Below, in pieces: positions 11,125 through 20,727 of a DNA stretch of 64,000 nt. The notes below the pieces were generated by a model. It saw only the letters and a list, made by a program, of their open reading frames with translations. It was not told where the DNA came from and did no database searches. The stretch is from Rhynchonema sp. JSB1_4 (taxonomy: Eukaryota; Nematoda; Chromadorea; Monhysterida; Xyalidae). The stretch covers positions 1-64,000 of the forward strand of contig JASAMV010006220.1 of the NCBI GenBank assembly GCA_030248065.1, given 5' to 3'. A program made the translations under genes and the position numbers. The stretch's first letter is position 1. Every line of letters starts with the position of its first letter.

Positions 11125-12846
11125 CAGAGGTCGCAATCGGGTCGGGTTTGGCCGGCCCGGCCCGAGCCCCTAAATCTCCGGCCCGACCCGAACCCCCAAA
11201 TCTCCGGCCCGGCCCGAACCTCCAAATCTCCGGCCCGGCCCGGCCCGATTTTTTGGCTCAGATTTTAACCCAATTTTTTGTCATAATTTTTGCGCTTTTT
11301 GAATGTTGAAAATAAATTGTTTTCAATGGTGTGGCTGGGGGTGGCCCCCCCTTAGGTACAGTAGGTATGTAGGTAGATTGACGCGCCATCCTGGGTACAG
11401 ACAGTAGGTAGGTACAGTGCTGTGGCTACTTTTGCGGGGCGGGTAGGGTACATAGCAGAGGTGGGAATCGGGCCGGGTTACCTCGGCCCGGCCCGGCCCG
11501 ACGAGGTCCGGGGGTCGGCCCGGCCCGGCCCGGCCCGACAGTTCGGGCCGGGAAGTCCGGCCCGGCCCGGCCCGACTTGGAAAAAAGTCGGCCCGGCCCG
11601 GCCCGGCCCGATTTTTTCGGCCCGACTTTTTCTGATGATATTTTGAAGCAATTTTTTGGTGCAAAAATTACTGTTTTTTTGGTTTAAAAATACCTGATAA
11701 TCATGGAAGTTGGTACTAATTTGCAGAATCGCGAGAAATTTTGGCAAATTTAGCCTGAAAAATCACGATTTTTTATTGAAATTCGATGATGTCGGGCCTT
11801 TTCGGGCCGGCCACCCCTGCCCGTCCCGGCACGTCATTCCTATAAGTCCGGCCGGCCCGGCCCGGCCCGTGCGTTCGTGCCGGAAACCTCGGCCCGGCCC
11901 GGCCCGAACGTCGGGCCGGGCCGGGCCGGCGGGCCGGGCCGGGCCGGGCCGGGCCGGCCCGATTCCCACCTCTGGTACATAGGTGGAATGTGGAAAAAAT
12001 CGGGGCGGGTAGGGGGGTAGTGTACCTGGGATTTTGGGGGGGGGGGGAAATCCGGTTTGGGGGGGAAGATTTTTCGGAGCGGGTAGGGTACAACACAAGT
12101 TTTTTCGGGTGCCTGTTTATATGTACTAAAAAGTGCACGCAGCGCGAGATTTTTTGCACTTTTTAGGGTTTTCGGTCGAAATTTGGGCATTTTTGACCGA
12201 AAAATGGGCATTTTGGGGGTAAAAATCGGGGCGGGTAGGGTACCAGGGCGGGGCGGGTAGGGGGGTAGGGTACAAGAGCGGGGCGGGTAGGGGGGTAGCG
12301 TACCAGGCCGGGGCGGGTAGGGTACCATTGGGGGGACCCCCCCCCCCAGCCACAGCACTGGGTAGGTAGCCGCCCCCGGCGGGTACCGGAGGTTGCTATT
12401 TTTGGCTTAAAAAGGTATAAAATCGATATTTTTCACTCCAAATAGGCGAAAAATCGCGCGCTCGCGCTGCGCGCGAAATTGGCGTTTTAGAGCACATTTT
12501 CATCAAAATCTAGACATAAAAAATTTTGTTCCCCCTAGCTCGGCCGGTACAGCAGGTGGGTTGATTGTGGGCCTTTCTGGTGGTACAGTAGGTTGATTGC
12601 ACGCCTAGGTAGCCACGCTACTGATTGTTTTCCATGAAAACGTCGTCAGATAGACAATACTGATCACTTACTTGCCGAATCCGTCATAAATTTTAGTATT
12701 TTTTGACAAAAAAATCCCTAATTTTTTCAGTAAATAAAGTCACTTCAGAAGCTTCGGGCCGGGGTGCCCGGCCCGGCCCGACCCTCCAAATCTCCGGCCC
12801 GGCCCGGCCCGAAGTCGGGCCGGGGCCGGCCCGATTGCGACCTCTG
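11125..12846. mobile_element. Possible long hAT-like element with CAGAGGTCGCAATCGG termini
   Basis: The left end CAGAGGTCGCAATCGGGTCG and the reverse complement of the right end agree over at least 17 bases, then stay GGCC-rich. The 8 bases outside are TTAATAAT on the left and GTAATAAT on the right, a 7/8 match, as expected for an aged hAT target duplication. The interior has no transposase frame. The same pair is present in copy B (14423-16074). It could instead be two separate solo ends. Confidence 0.5.
11456..11974. mobile_element. Non-autonomous hAT-type element, 21-bp TIRs and 8-bp target duplication
   Basis: The ends are exact inverted repeats of CAGAGGTGGGAATCGGGCCGG. The element is flanked on both sides by the 8-base direct repeat GTACATAG (11448-11455 and 11975-11982). 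The paralogous site in copy B (14746-14753) has a single GTACATAG and no element, a clean empty site. The 519-bp interior is GGCCCGGCC-rich with a ~200-base A/T-rich core and no transposase, so it must be mobilised in trans. Confidence 0.92.
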
Positions 12847-13586
12847 GTAATAATGTACCTTGGAATTTGGGGGGAATTTATTTGGGGGGGGGGATTTTCC
12901 GGGTTGGTAGTATACCACACAATTTTTTTCGGTAGCCTCTTTTCGTGTGTTATAAAGTACATGTATCAAGCGCAGCGCGGTCTAAAGTTGGGCATTTTTG
13001 ACCGAAAAATCGGCATTTGAGGCAAAAAATCGGAGCGGGTTGCGGGTACGGTACCAGGACGGGGCGGGAAGGGGGTAGGGTACCGGGAGGAGGGGGGGTA
13101 GCGGGGGGGGGGGTTCGTATTCGTACCCAGCGGTTTCTATCTCATCGGTAGTTTCTCTCCGTCCGTCCGTCTGGGGCAGTGTGCGGTGTTTAGGTTCCCG
13201 ATAACCTAACACTTTGGTTTTGTCTCTGGCAGACTTGAGGGCAGTCCAGCACACCTGAATCACTCGGTCCGGGGGGCCTCTGGAATTTTGTCGCCAATTT
13301 TCGGACATAGTTTTTGCACCCCGCAACCCCCAAGGTCTACGACGTTCGGGTAATCACTTGGATTCGCAGAGTCGCACTGCTCTGCCTGCAAGTGTTTAGT
13401 GCTCGCTTTTATCTCCAAGGCACTGCGTTTTACTCTCGCGCCTTTCAGTGGCGTTTGATTTTATTTGACTGCATTTTGTTTCGACAATTTATCCGAAATC
13501 CAAGTTTCTGCCATTCTTTGCAGAGTCCAATCGCAGCCAAGCTATTATTCAGTGCAAAAATTACTACCCGGCAGGCGACAGTGTGA

Positions 13587-14398
13587 CAGGCTGCTGGCAT
13601 TCAACACTGGTGGTTCTGTATGACATAAAACCACGTGGTCTGCCATCCAACCAAAACGACTGATGTTTAACTCCAGCAGCCTGAGTTGACAAGGGTGAAA
13701 CATTTGTGTTTACCTAACCCGCTCCAAATTTGCCTGCATGGGGTTACAACACTATGTCGATATTTAATCAACAGACTATAACACTGCTGACAATTGGAAA
13801 AAATTGTGCGCTGCGCGCGACTAAAGCACTTTTCAACGTAAAAATTTTGCGCAAAAACTTCGAAACATGAAGAAACACGACCCCTGCACCAAAAGAAAAG
13901 CGAAAATGCCAACTTGCGGCTGCTGTTTAGGGCAGGGGTAAAGGCAACCAGCAGTGCTTTGCACTCTTCACCCTTCACTCTTTATCGGATTCACACGCAA
14001 ATCACGGGCCGCGAGACGTGGCTACAGTAACAGGTGTGTAAGTATTCAGGGTGATACGGTATGGTCTATGAGTGCAACGCACGGCTGGTTTGCCTTTAGA
14101 TACTAGCACGGGGCGGGGGGGTGCCAACTTGAGGGGGGTTGGTTTTTCTAGGGTAGGTGCCAAAGCCAAGGTGGGGCTGGGCGGCTGGGGGTGTTTTTTT
14201 GGTGTCCGTTTGGTACGAAAAGTGGGGGTGCCACTTTTTTCAACAAACCCACATCAATACCTTCAACATTCCGATAGAGAGACACTGATAATGAACCAGA
14301 ACGCCAAAGAAATAATTGCAAGTTTGAAATTGACACGGATAATTGTTTCCTTTGCGAATCAGGCACCGATGTTTTCTTAAAGATTTCTATCTCCTCTA
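13587..14398. other. Spacer between the two duplicated segments
   Basis: This is about 810 bases with no recognisable gene. It contains a GCGCTGCGCGCGAC word (about 13807) resembling the CGCG-palindrome found in neighbouring repeats, and a G-rich stretch at 14105-14200. Confidence 0.5.
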
Positions 14399-16796
14399 GC
14401 GGTTATAGGGGTTTTTAATAATCAGAGGTCGCAATCGGGTCGGGTTTGGCCGGCCCGGCCCGAGCCCCTAAATCTCCGGCCCGACCCGAACCCCCAAATC
14501 TCCGGCCCGGCCCGAACCTCCAACTCTCCGGCCCGGCCCGGCCCGATTTTTTGGCTCAGATTTTAACCCAATTTTTTGTCATAATTTTTGCGCTTTTTGA
14601 ATGTTGAAAATAAATTGTTTTCAATGGTGTGGCTGGGGGTGGCCCCCCCTTAGGTACAGTAGGTATGTAGGTAGATTGACGCGCCATCCTGGGTACAGAC
14701 AGTAGGTAGGTACAGTGCTGTGGCTACTTTTGCGGGGCGGGTAGGGTACATAGGTGGAAAAAATCGGGGCGGGTAGGGGGGTAGTGTACCTGGGATTTTG
14801 GGGGGGGGAAATCCGGTTTGGGGGGGAAGATTTTTCGGAGCGGGTAGGGTACAACACAAGTTTTTTCGGGTGCCTGTTTATATGTACTAAAAAGTGCATA
14901 TATGTCGGGCATATATGCATATAAAGTCGGGCTCATGGGGCGGGTCCGGACTTGTCCGGGTATTGGGCATATCGCGTCGTGGACCTCTGGAACGGGCTCC
15001 CAGAGAGTGTGGTCTCTGCTGCCTCAACTGCGGCCTTCAAAACTAAACTAAACTCACGTGGTCGAGACCTAGTTTCTCGCCACATTTCTTCAAAATTTTC
15101 AGCCGTCGTTGACTGATCCCCTCAGTCACTGGGTTGCTGCTTTTCAGATAATCATCAATATTCCGTCATCCGTTGCCGACTTTACGTTTGTTCTCTTCAT
15201 TAGTTTGGTTGGTTGAATCTCGCCGGTATGTTTTCTTTGTCGTTTGTTCGTTCTTGTTCACATTTTTGTTTATTGATACTCATGTTCATTTTTTTTAGGG
15301 TTTCTCCGGATCTTGTGTAAAGGTCTTTGCGAAAGCGTGCAGATAAAATTTAAATTTGAATATCGCGCGCAGCGCGAGATTTTTTGCACTTTTTAGGGTT
15401 TTCGGTCGAAATTTGGGCATTTTTGACCGAAAAATGGGCATTTTGGGGGTAAAAATCGGGGCGGGTAGGGTACCAGGGCGGGGCGGGTAGGGGGGTAGGG
15501 TACAAGAGCGGGGCGGGTAGGGGGGTAGCGTACCAGGCCGGGGCGGGTAGGGTACCATTGGGGGGACCCCCCCCCAGCCACAGCACTGGGTAGGTAGCCG
15601 CCCCCGGCTGGTACAGTAGGTTGCTATTTTTGGCTTAAAATGGTATAAAATCGATATTTTTCACTCCAAATAGGCGAAAAATCGCGCGCTCGCGCTGCGC
15701 GCGAAATTGGCGTTTTAGAGCACATTTTCATCAAAATCTAGACATAAAAAATTTTGTTCCCCCTAGCTCGGCCGGTACAGCAGGTGGGTTGATTGTGGGC
15801 CTTTCTGGTGGTACAGTAGGTTGATTGCACGCCTAGGTAGCCACGCTACTGATTGTTTTCCATGAAAACGTCGTCAGATAGACAATACTGATCACTTACT
15901 TGCCGAATCCGTCATAAATTTTAGTATTTTTTGACAAAAAAATCCCTAATTTTTTCAGTAAATAAAGTCACTTCAGAAGCTTCGGGCCGGGGTGCCCGGC
16001 CCGGCCCGACCCTCCAAATCTCCGGCCCGGCCCGGCCCGAAGTCGGGCCGGGGCCGGCCCGATTGCGACCTCTGGTAATAATGTACCTTGGAATTGGGGG
16101 GGGGGATTTTCCGGGTTGGTAGTATACCACACAATTTTTTTCGGTAGCCTCTTTTCGTGTGTTATAAAGTACATGTATCAAGCGCAGCGCGGTCTAAAGT
16201 TGGGCATTTTTGACCGAAAAATCGGCATTTGAGGCAAAAAATCGGAGCGGGTTGCGGGTACGGTACCAGGACGGGGCGGGAAGGGGGTAGGGTACCGGGA
16301 GGGGGGCGGGTAGCGGGGGGGGGTTCGTATTCGTACCCAGCGGTTTCTATCTCATCGGTAGTTTCTCTCCGTCCGTCCGTCTGGGGCAGTGTGCGGTGTT
16401 TAGGTTCCCGATAACCTAACACTTTGGTTTTGTCTCTGGCAGACTTGAGGGCAGTCCAGCACACCTGAATCACTCGGTCCGGGGGGCCTCTGGAATTTTG
16501 TCGCCAATTTTCGGACATAGTTTTTGCACCCCGCAACCCCCAAGGTCTACGACGTTCGGGTAATCACTTGGATTCGCAGAGTCGCACTGCTCTGCCTGCA
16601 AGTGTTTAGTGCTCGCTTTTATCTCCAAGGCACTGCGTTTTACTCTCGCGCCTTTCAGTGGCGTTTGATTTTATTTGACTGCATTTTGTTTCGACAATTT
16701 ATCCGAAATCCAAGTTTCTGCCATTCTTTGCAGAGTCCAATCGCAGCCAAGCTATTATTCAGTGCAAAAATTACTACCCGGCAGGCGACAGTGTGA
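14399..16796. repeat. Copy B of the ~2.4-kb segmental duplication
   Basis: This matches 11099-13586 over its whole length apart from two indels. It lacks the 519-bp hAT element and gains a LINE fragment (14926-15360). Its 3' edge lies 88 bases before the LMF start codon, so copy A presumably contains a displaced duplicate of the sequence just upstream of that gene. Identity is high enough that recent duplication, or two haplotypes assembled in series, must both be considered. Confidence 0.93.
14926..15360 (+). mobile_element. LINE 3' fragment inserted in duplication copy B
   Basis: It begins at GTCGGGCTCATGGGGCGG, equivalent to about 10448 in the other LINE copy. It keeps the frame through the site that is TGA in the other copy, contains an extra internal ~100 bases, and ends in GCAGATAAAATTTAAATTTGAA. 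Copy A of the duplication lacks it: AAAAAGTGCA joins CGCAGCGCGAG directly. Confidence 0.8.
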
Positions 16797-16884
16797 GCGC
16801 GATATCTGATACGAATTAGCTTAAGACGACTTGCAGCGGGCACAACACGAAGCGAGGGTGGTGGAACGGTGGGAGGTGCAAAAA

Positions 16885-19849
16885 ATGTTGGACCACATCA
16901 TCGCTGGAAAGTCATTTTGGCTGACGCGGATTGTGTTCCTTCGAGCGCTAGCTGGAATATATCGTGAGTTCATTTCGTATTCGTACATTACGGTTTGGTG
17001 GCAGAAAACCGATTTTTAAAATTTCGTGAATAAACTGAAAAAACCTACAAAGAACCGCACCGCAGTATATGCGGTCGCAGGTGTGCTTTGTGGGCACGTG
17101 CAAACGCATATGACGCGTGGTGGGGTTGCGGTTTTGACCCAAAGTCTAGTACCGCGGCTGTCTGGGTCTCGTCAGTTAGACGGACAGCCAGGGCTAGCCC
17201 CAAAAAACCTGATGGTGCAGTTTCATCAGGTTTTTGGGGCTAGCCCTGGCTGTCCGTCCAACTGACGAGACCCATGCAACCGCGGTGCTGGGGGGAAGCC
17301 CATTTGGGTCGAAACCGCAACCCCACAAACAAACCACGCGTCATATGCCACTTGCACGTGCCCACGAAGCACACCCGCATAACGTTTACCACCGGTGCCA
17401 AGGTACAGGCAGGCCACAACACAAGCAGTGGTGTCGTTGGGAAATCAAAAAGTCTGGATACCGGATACTCAAAATCCAAAATTTTCGGATACCAGATACC
17501 CAAAATGAAAAATCTCGGATACCAGGGGGTTGCCTCCCAAAATAAAAAATCTCTGATGTCGAATTTTCATATGTTATTTATTATTTTGTTCCAGATGTTG
17601 CGTTTCTGGTGTCGTACTTTCAAAACAAGCAACTGATCGGTCGAAATGGCCTTCTGCCGGTCGATCTTCATTTGCACAATATCGCCAGCCACATGCCGAA
17701 GTCTGACATACTCGCTCGCTTGTCTGCCGCTCCAACGCTGTTTTGGTTCACTGATCTGACTCACGTCGATGTTAGCCTCTTTCTTGCTTCGGTATTTCGT
17801 GTACTCATGGGGTTTCATTTGTTTTCAGTTCTACTTGGATGCTGTAGCCATAATGGGGGTTGTAATCTCGTTTCTTATCATCGTAACCGGCGCTGCCAAT
17901 ATGATTGCAATGGCAACATTATGGGTGTTGTATCATTCAATTGTCAACGTCGGACAACGCTGGTTTTCCTTTGGTTGAATGTTGTTTTCAGTTCCCTTGA
18001 TCTTGCGCTTCATAAATTTTGAAAGGGTAATATTTCAGGCTGGGAATCGCAACTACTCGAGACCGGCTTCTTAGCTATTTTCCTCTGTCCGCTCGTCGCC
18101 TGGCGTCAGCTGCCTCGTCACACACCACCATCGCGTCTCATTGCGTTCGGGTATCGATGGCTCATCTTCAGAATCATGATCGGCGCCGTTAGTGGCTTGC
18201 TTGCCGTTTTTGTATTTGTGTATTCGATACAACACGGTATCGTGTCATGATGTGAAATGCTGATGTAGGGCTTGATCAAAATCCGCGGCGACCAGTGTTG
18301 GCGCGACCTGACTTGTATGGATTATCACTACGAAACGCAGCCGGTGCCGAACCCGGTGGCTTATTTTATGCATCAAGAACCGAAAGTCATACACAAAGCA
18401 GAGACTATGATCAACCACATTGTCGAGCTCGGTGCGCCATCATTGATGTTGATGCCAGCACGCTTGCTGGTGCATGTTGGCGGAATCATACAAATCCTGT
18501 TCATGGTACGACGTAGGTATTTTTAATAGTGTTCAATTTTTAGCGAGTTTTTTCACATTAAAGTCACGGGATTCTTGTTATTTCAGGGCATGATCATCGT
18601 GTCGGGCAATCTGAGCTTTCTCAATCAGTTAACCATGTTACCGAGTCTCTGGTGCTTGGATGATGGCTTCTGGCAGATGTTCTTCTCGCAACAAACCAGG
18701 GATAAAGTGGCCGCCCTCGAAGCGCACGCACGAAACGAACGGAGACCGTTAGGTTAAATTTGTCATGTTTCGGTGTCGGTCTTGTCGTTCAACGCGAAAC
18801 AAATTGTATCTTTTTTTCAGGTTTTTACATCCGAATGTGCGTCAATGTGTCGCTTGTACTCTTGATCGCTTATAGTCTTTCCGTTTTATAACAGCCCAGA
18901 GGCATACAAAAATTTCAACGCCTAAAACACATCATCTCGAAAAACCAACAGCACAACGGGCACAAACACGCGTTAATGGCTGCTGTTGCGATGAACATTT
19001 CGCTGTATTACCTATCGATTCCGGTTGTGCAAAATCTTCTGTCCCGCCGACAAGCGATGAACACGAGTTTTGACCCACTGCGACTTGTCAACACTTACGG
19101 CGCGTTTGGCAGGTTTGTCATTGGCAAGTAGTGCTTTGGGCAGTAAAAGCATAGATATTCTTCAGAAAAACATGAACGTAGCCACATGTCGTTTCAGCGT
19201 CACCAAGGAGCGCACCGAAGTGATTATGCAAGGTACCAGTGATGTCTCAATATCGCCATCAACTGTCTGGCTGGAATATGAATTCAAGTGCAAACCGGGC
19301 AACACCAGCCGCAGACCCTGTCTGATATCACCCTATCACTACTGATTGGATTGGCTAATGTGGTTTGCTGCTTTCCAGGTACGGTTTACATTTTTATTGA
19401 AATTCGCTGATTTTTGTCATTTTGTATTTTCAGCAATACCAACACAACCCGTGGTTAGTGCATCTCGCTGTGAAAATGTTACAAAATGATGCTTCGGTCA
19501 GTGAACTATTGGCACATAATCCGTTCTTGCATGGCACTGCTCCAACGTTAGTGCGGTTTTGTGGATTTATACCAGCTTTCTTTCTTTTACGACCCATTGG
19601 TGTCAAACGCGGTGATCAAGACCGGATCGATGACCATGTTTGCCGTCGGCTATTATGGCATCTTTCAGCTACATTCGCTTCGAGCACTATCGCTACACGT
19701 TCACCAAATTGGGAGGTCAAGATGCTGCGAACGGCAAATGGTGGAAACGCCGGAGAATCGGTGAATATCTGGCACCTGTGAATCTCAAAATACTCGCGCC
19801 GATTGTCAGACAGTTCAACTGGGATCGACATGATAACGTTGTGGTCTAG
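16885..19849 (+). CDS. LMF1: Lipase maturation factor 1-like protein, with in-frame TGA (possible pseudogene)
   Basis: LMF proteins are ER multi-pass chaperones needed for folding and dimerisation of lipoprotein-type lipases. Exons read as 16885-16963, 17595-17791, 17829-17973, 18039-18187, 18269-18505, 18587-18752, 18821-18855, 18895-19112, 19198-19378, 19434-19546 and 19669-19849, with all phases consistent. Total is about 566 codons, essentially the human LMF1 length. Signatures are FWLTRIVFLRALAGIY, SYFQNKQLIGRNGLLP, GLIKIRGDQCWRDLTCMD, HYETQPVPNPVAYF, VSGNLSFLNQLTMLPSL, MNTSFDPLRLVNTYGAFG, EYEFKCKPGNTSRRPC and KWWKRRRIGEYLAPV. Two problems appear. A TGA (19343-19345) sits exactly where the family has Arg in HYRLDWLMWFAAFQ, and the conserved sequence resumes straight after it. 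Also, reading requires a 39-base intron (18856-18894); without it there is an in-frame TAA (18889). The gene could be a young pseudogene, or the TGA an assembly or base error. The start ATG is the first that fits; an N-terminal extension upstream is possible. Confidence 0.9.
17069..17380. repeat. Hairpin (foldback) element in LMF intron 1
   Basis: Left arm 17069-17213 and right arm 17224-17380 are reverse complements at roughly 85-90% with a ~10-base loop (GTGCAGTTT). Shared words include GTGGGCACGTGCAA, CATATGACGCGTGGT, GTCTCGTCAGTT and GACGGACAGCCAGGGCTAGC. It contains no coding frame. Next to it (17440-17540), GGATACCGGATAC/GATACCAGATACCC words recur that also occur at 3290-3345 and 4025-4070. 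Confidence 0.85.
19343..19345 (+). other. In-frame TGA in LMF exon
   Basis: This codon lies between PYHY and LDWLMWFAAFQ. The family has CGN (Arg) here, so a single C-to-T change (CGA to TGA) explains it. The splice donor at 19379 and all later exons remain intact. Confidence 0.85.
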
Positions 19850-20727
19850 CGACTGCCGAATTACGGCGTGATTTTGGCTTGCACAAACAGCCATTTTGTA
19901 ATTTTACCCACTTGTCGTTCTTTGCACCAACTGACCTGTGATATGATTTTCTGTTATTCTTGCACGTCTACAGTGATAGTTATGTGTTTTTTTACAACCG
20001 CTCAACAAACATTCCAAATAAAAAAGTCCGCAGAGAGTTGCATATTTGAAAAAACCGAAGTTTCAAACTGTTTTGGTAGCCAACCAACATGGCAAGCAAT
20101 AAAACGCCATGTTTATCATTTACCGGTAATGTGCCATTGGAGTTTTTTACTCCCAAATGTCGCCTGCGTTGTTTTATTTTGTCGCCAGTTAAATGCATTC
20201 GCACCAGTTGTCCCAAGGCTGTCCATCATGTACAGAGCGCATGTGCTGCTGCCACGCAGTATCGTATGTGCGTGATCATGCAGTGAGATACTTCTGGTTG
20301 GCACCATGACGGTGACTTTCAGTGTGATGCATTCTGCGCGCAGACACATTCTTAGGAAAATGAGAGTTTGTCCTCGCGTGACACCGGTTTTGTGCATCTC
20401 GCCCCGAGCCCCTGTACCAGTGCATACTTTTGATGCAGCCTCGTGTTATCAGTTGCATGAACGTTGCTGCCAAGTTGTGTGTGTGTCTTTGTAACCACTT
20501 TTGATACAGACGTGGTCGATTACCTTCAAAAAAAGATGTCTGTGCAGCACACACAAGTGATGTCATGTGTGGGGTGACTCGTAATGTCCTCAGCTGATAA
20601 GATCGACTGACATGACTGGCTTTGCCACTGCAAGGGTCATACCCACATCAGCTGTTATTTCAGGCACCGTTAACGACCCAACTTTCGCCTAGTTATTCCC
20701 TAAATTTCCAAAATCAAGCGAGCAACA
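19850..20727. other. Intergenic between LMF and ALDH1L1 genes
   Basis: Apart from the candidate poly(A) signal I see no gene. Short frames on both strands here overlap each other and show no domains. Confidence 0.55.
20017..20022 (+). terminator. Candidate polyadenylation signal for the LMF gene
   Basis: AATAAA lies about 170 bases after the LMF stop codon, the first such hexamer downstream on this strand. Confidence 0.45.

Larger units (their letters stand above)
11099..13586. repeat. Copy A of a ~2.4-kb segmental duplication
   Basis: Sequence from GCGGTTATA (11099) to GGCAGGCGACAGTGTGA (ends 13586) is repeated almost base for base at 14399-16796. The shared unit includes GGCCCGGCC-rich hAT-type ends, the CGCAGCGCGAG module, G-rich GGGGCGGGTAGGG arrays and ~700 bases of ordinary-looking sequence at the 3' side. 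Copy A uniquely carries a 519-bp inserted hAT-like element (11456-11974). Copy B uniquely carries a LINE fragment. Apart from these, differences are scattered substitutions and G/C-run length changes. Confidence 0.93.

Noticed and set aside
11323..12358. Several 70-170-codon open frames rich in Pro/Gly/Arg/Ala
   Set aside because: They come from GGCCCGGCC and GGGGCGGGTAGGG repeats read in all frames. The same frames recur in the duplicated copy and show no domain.
19547..19668. Open frame through the last LMF intron (GTGATCAAGACCGGATCGATG region)
   Set aside because: The conserved protein continues directly from HGTAPT to YIRFEHY when this is spliced out in phase, and the family has no insert here.
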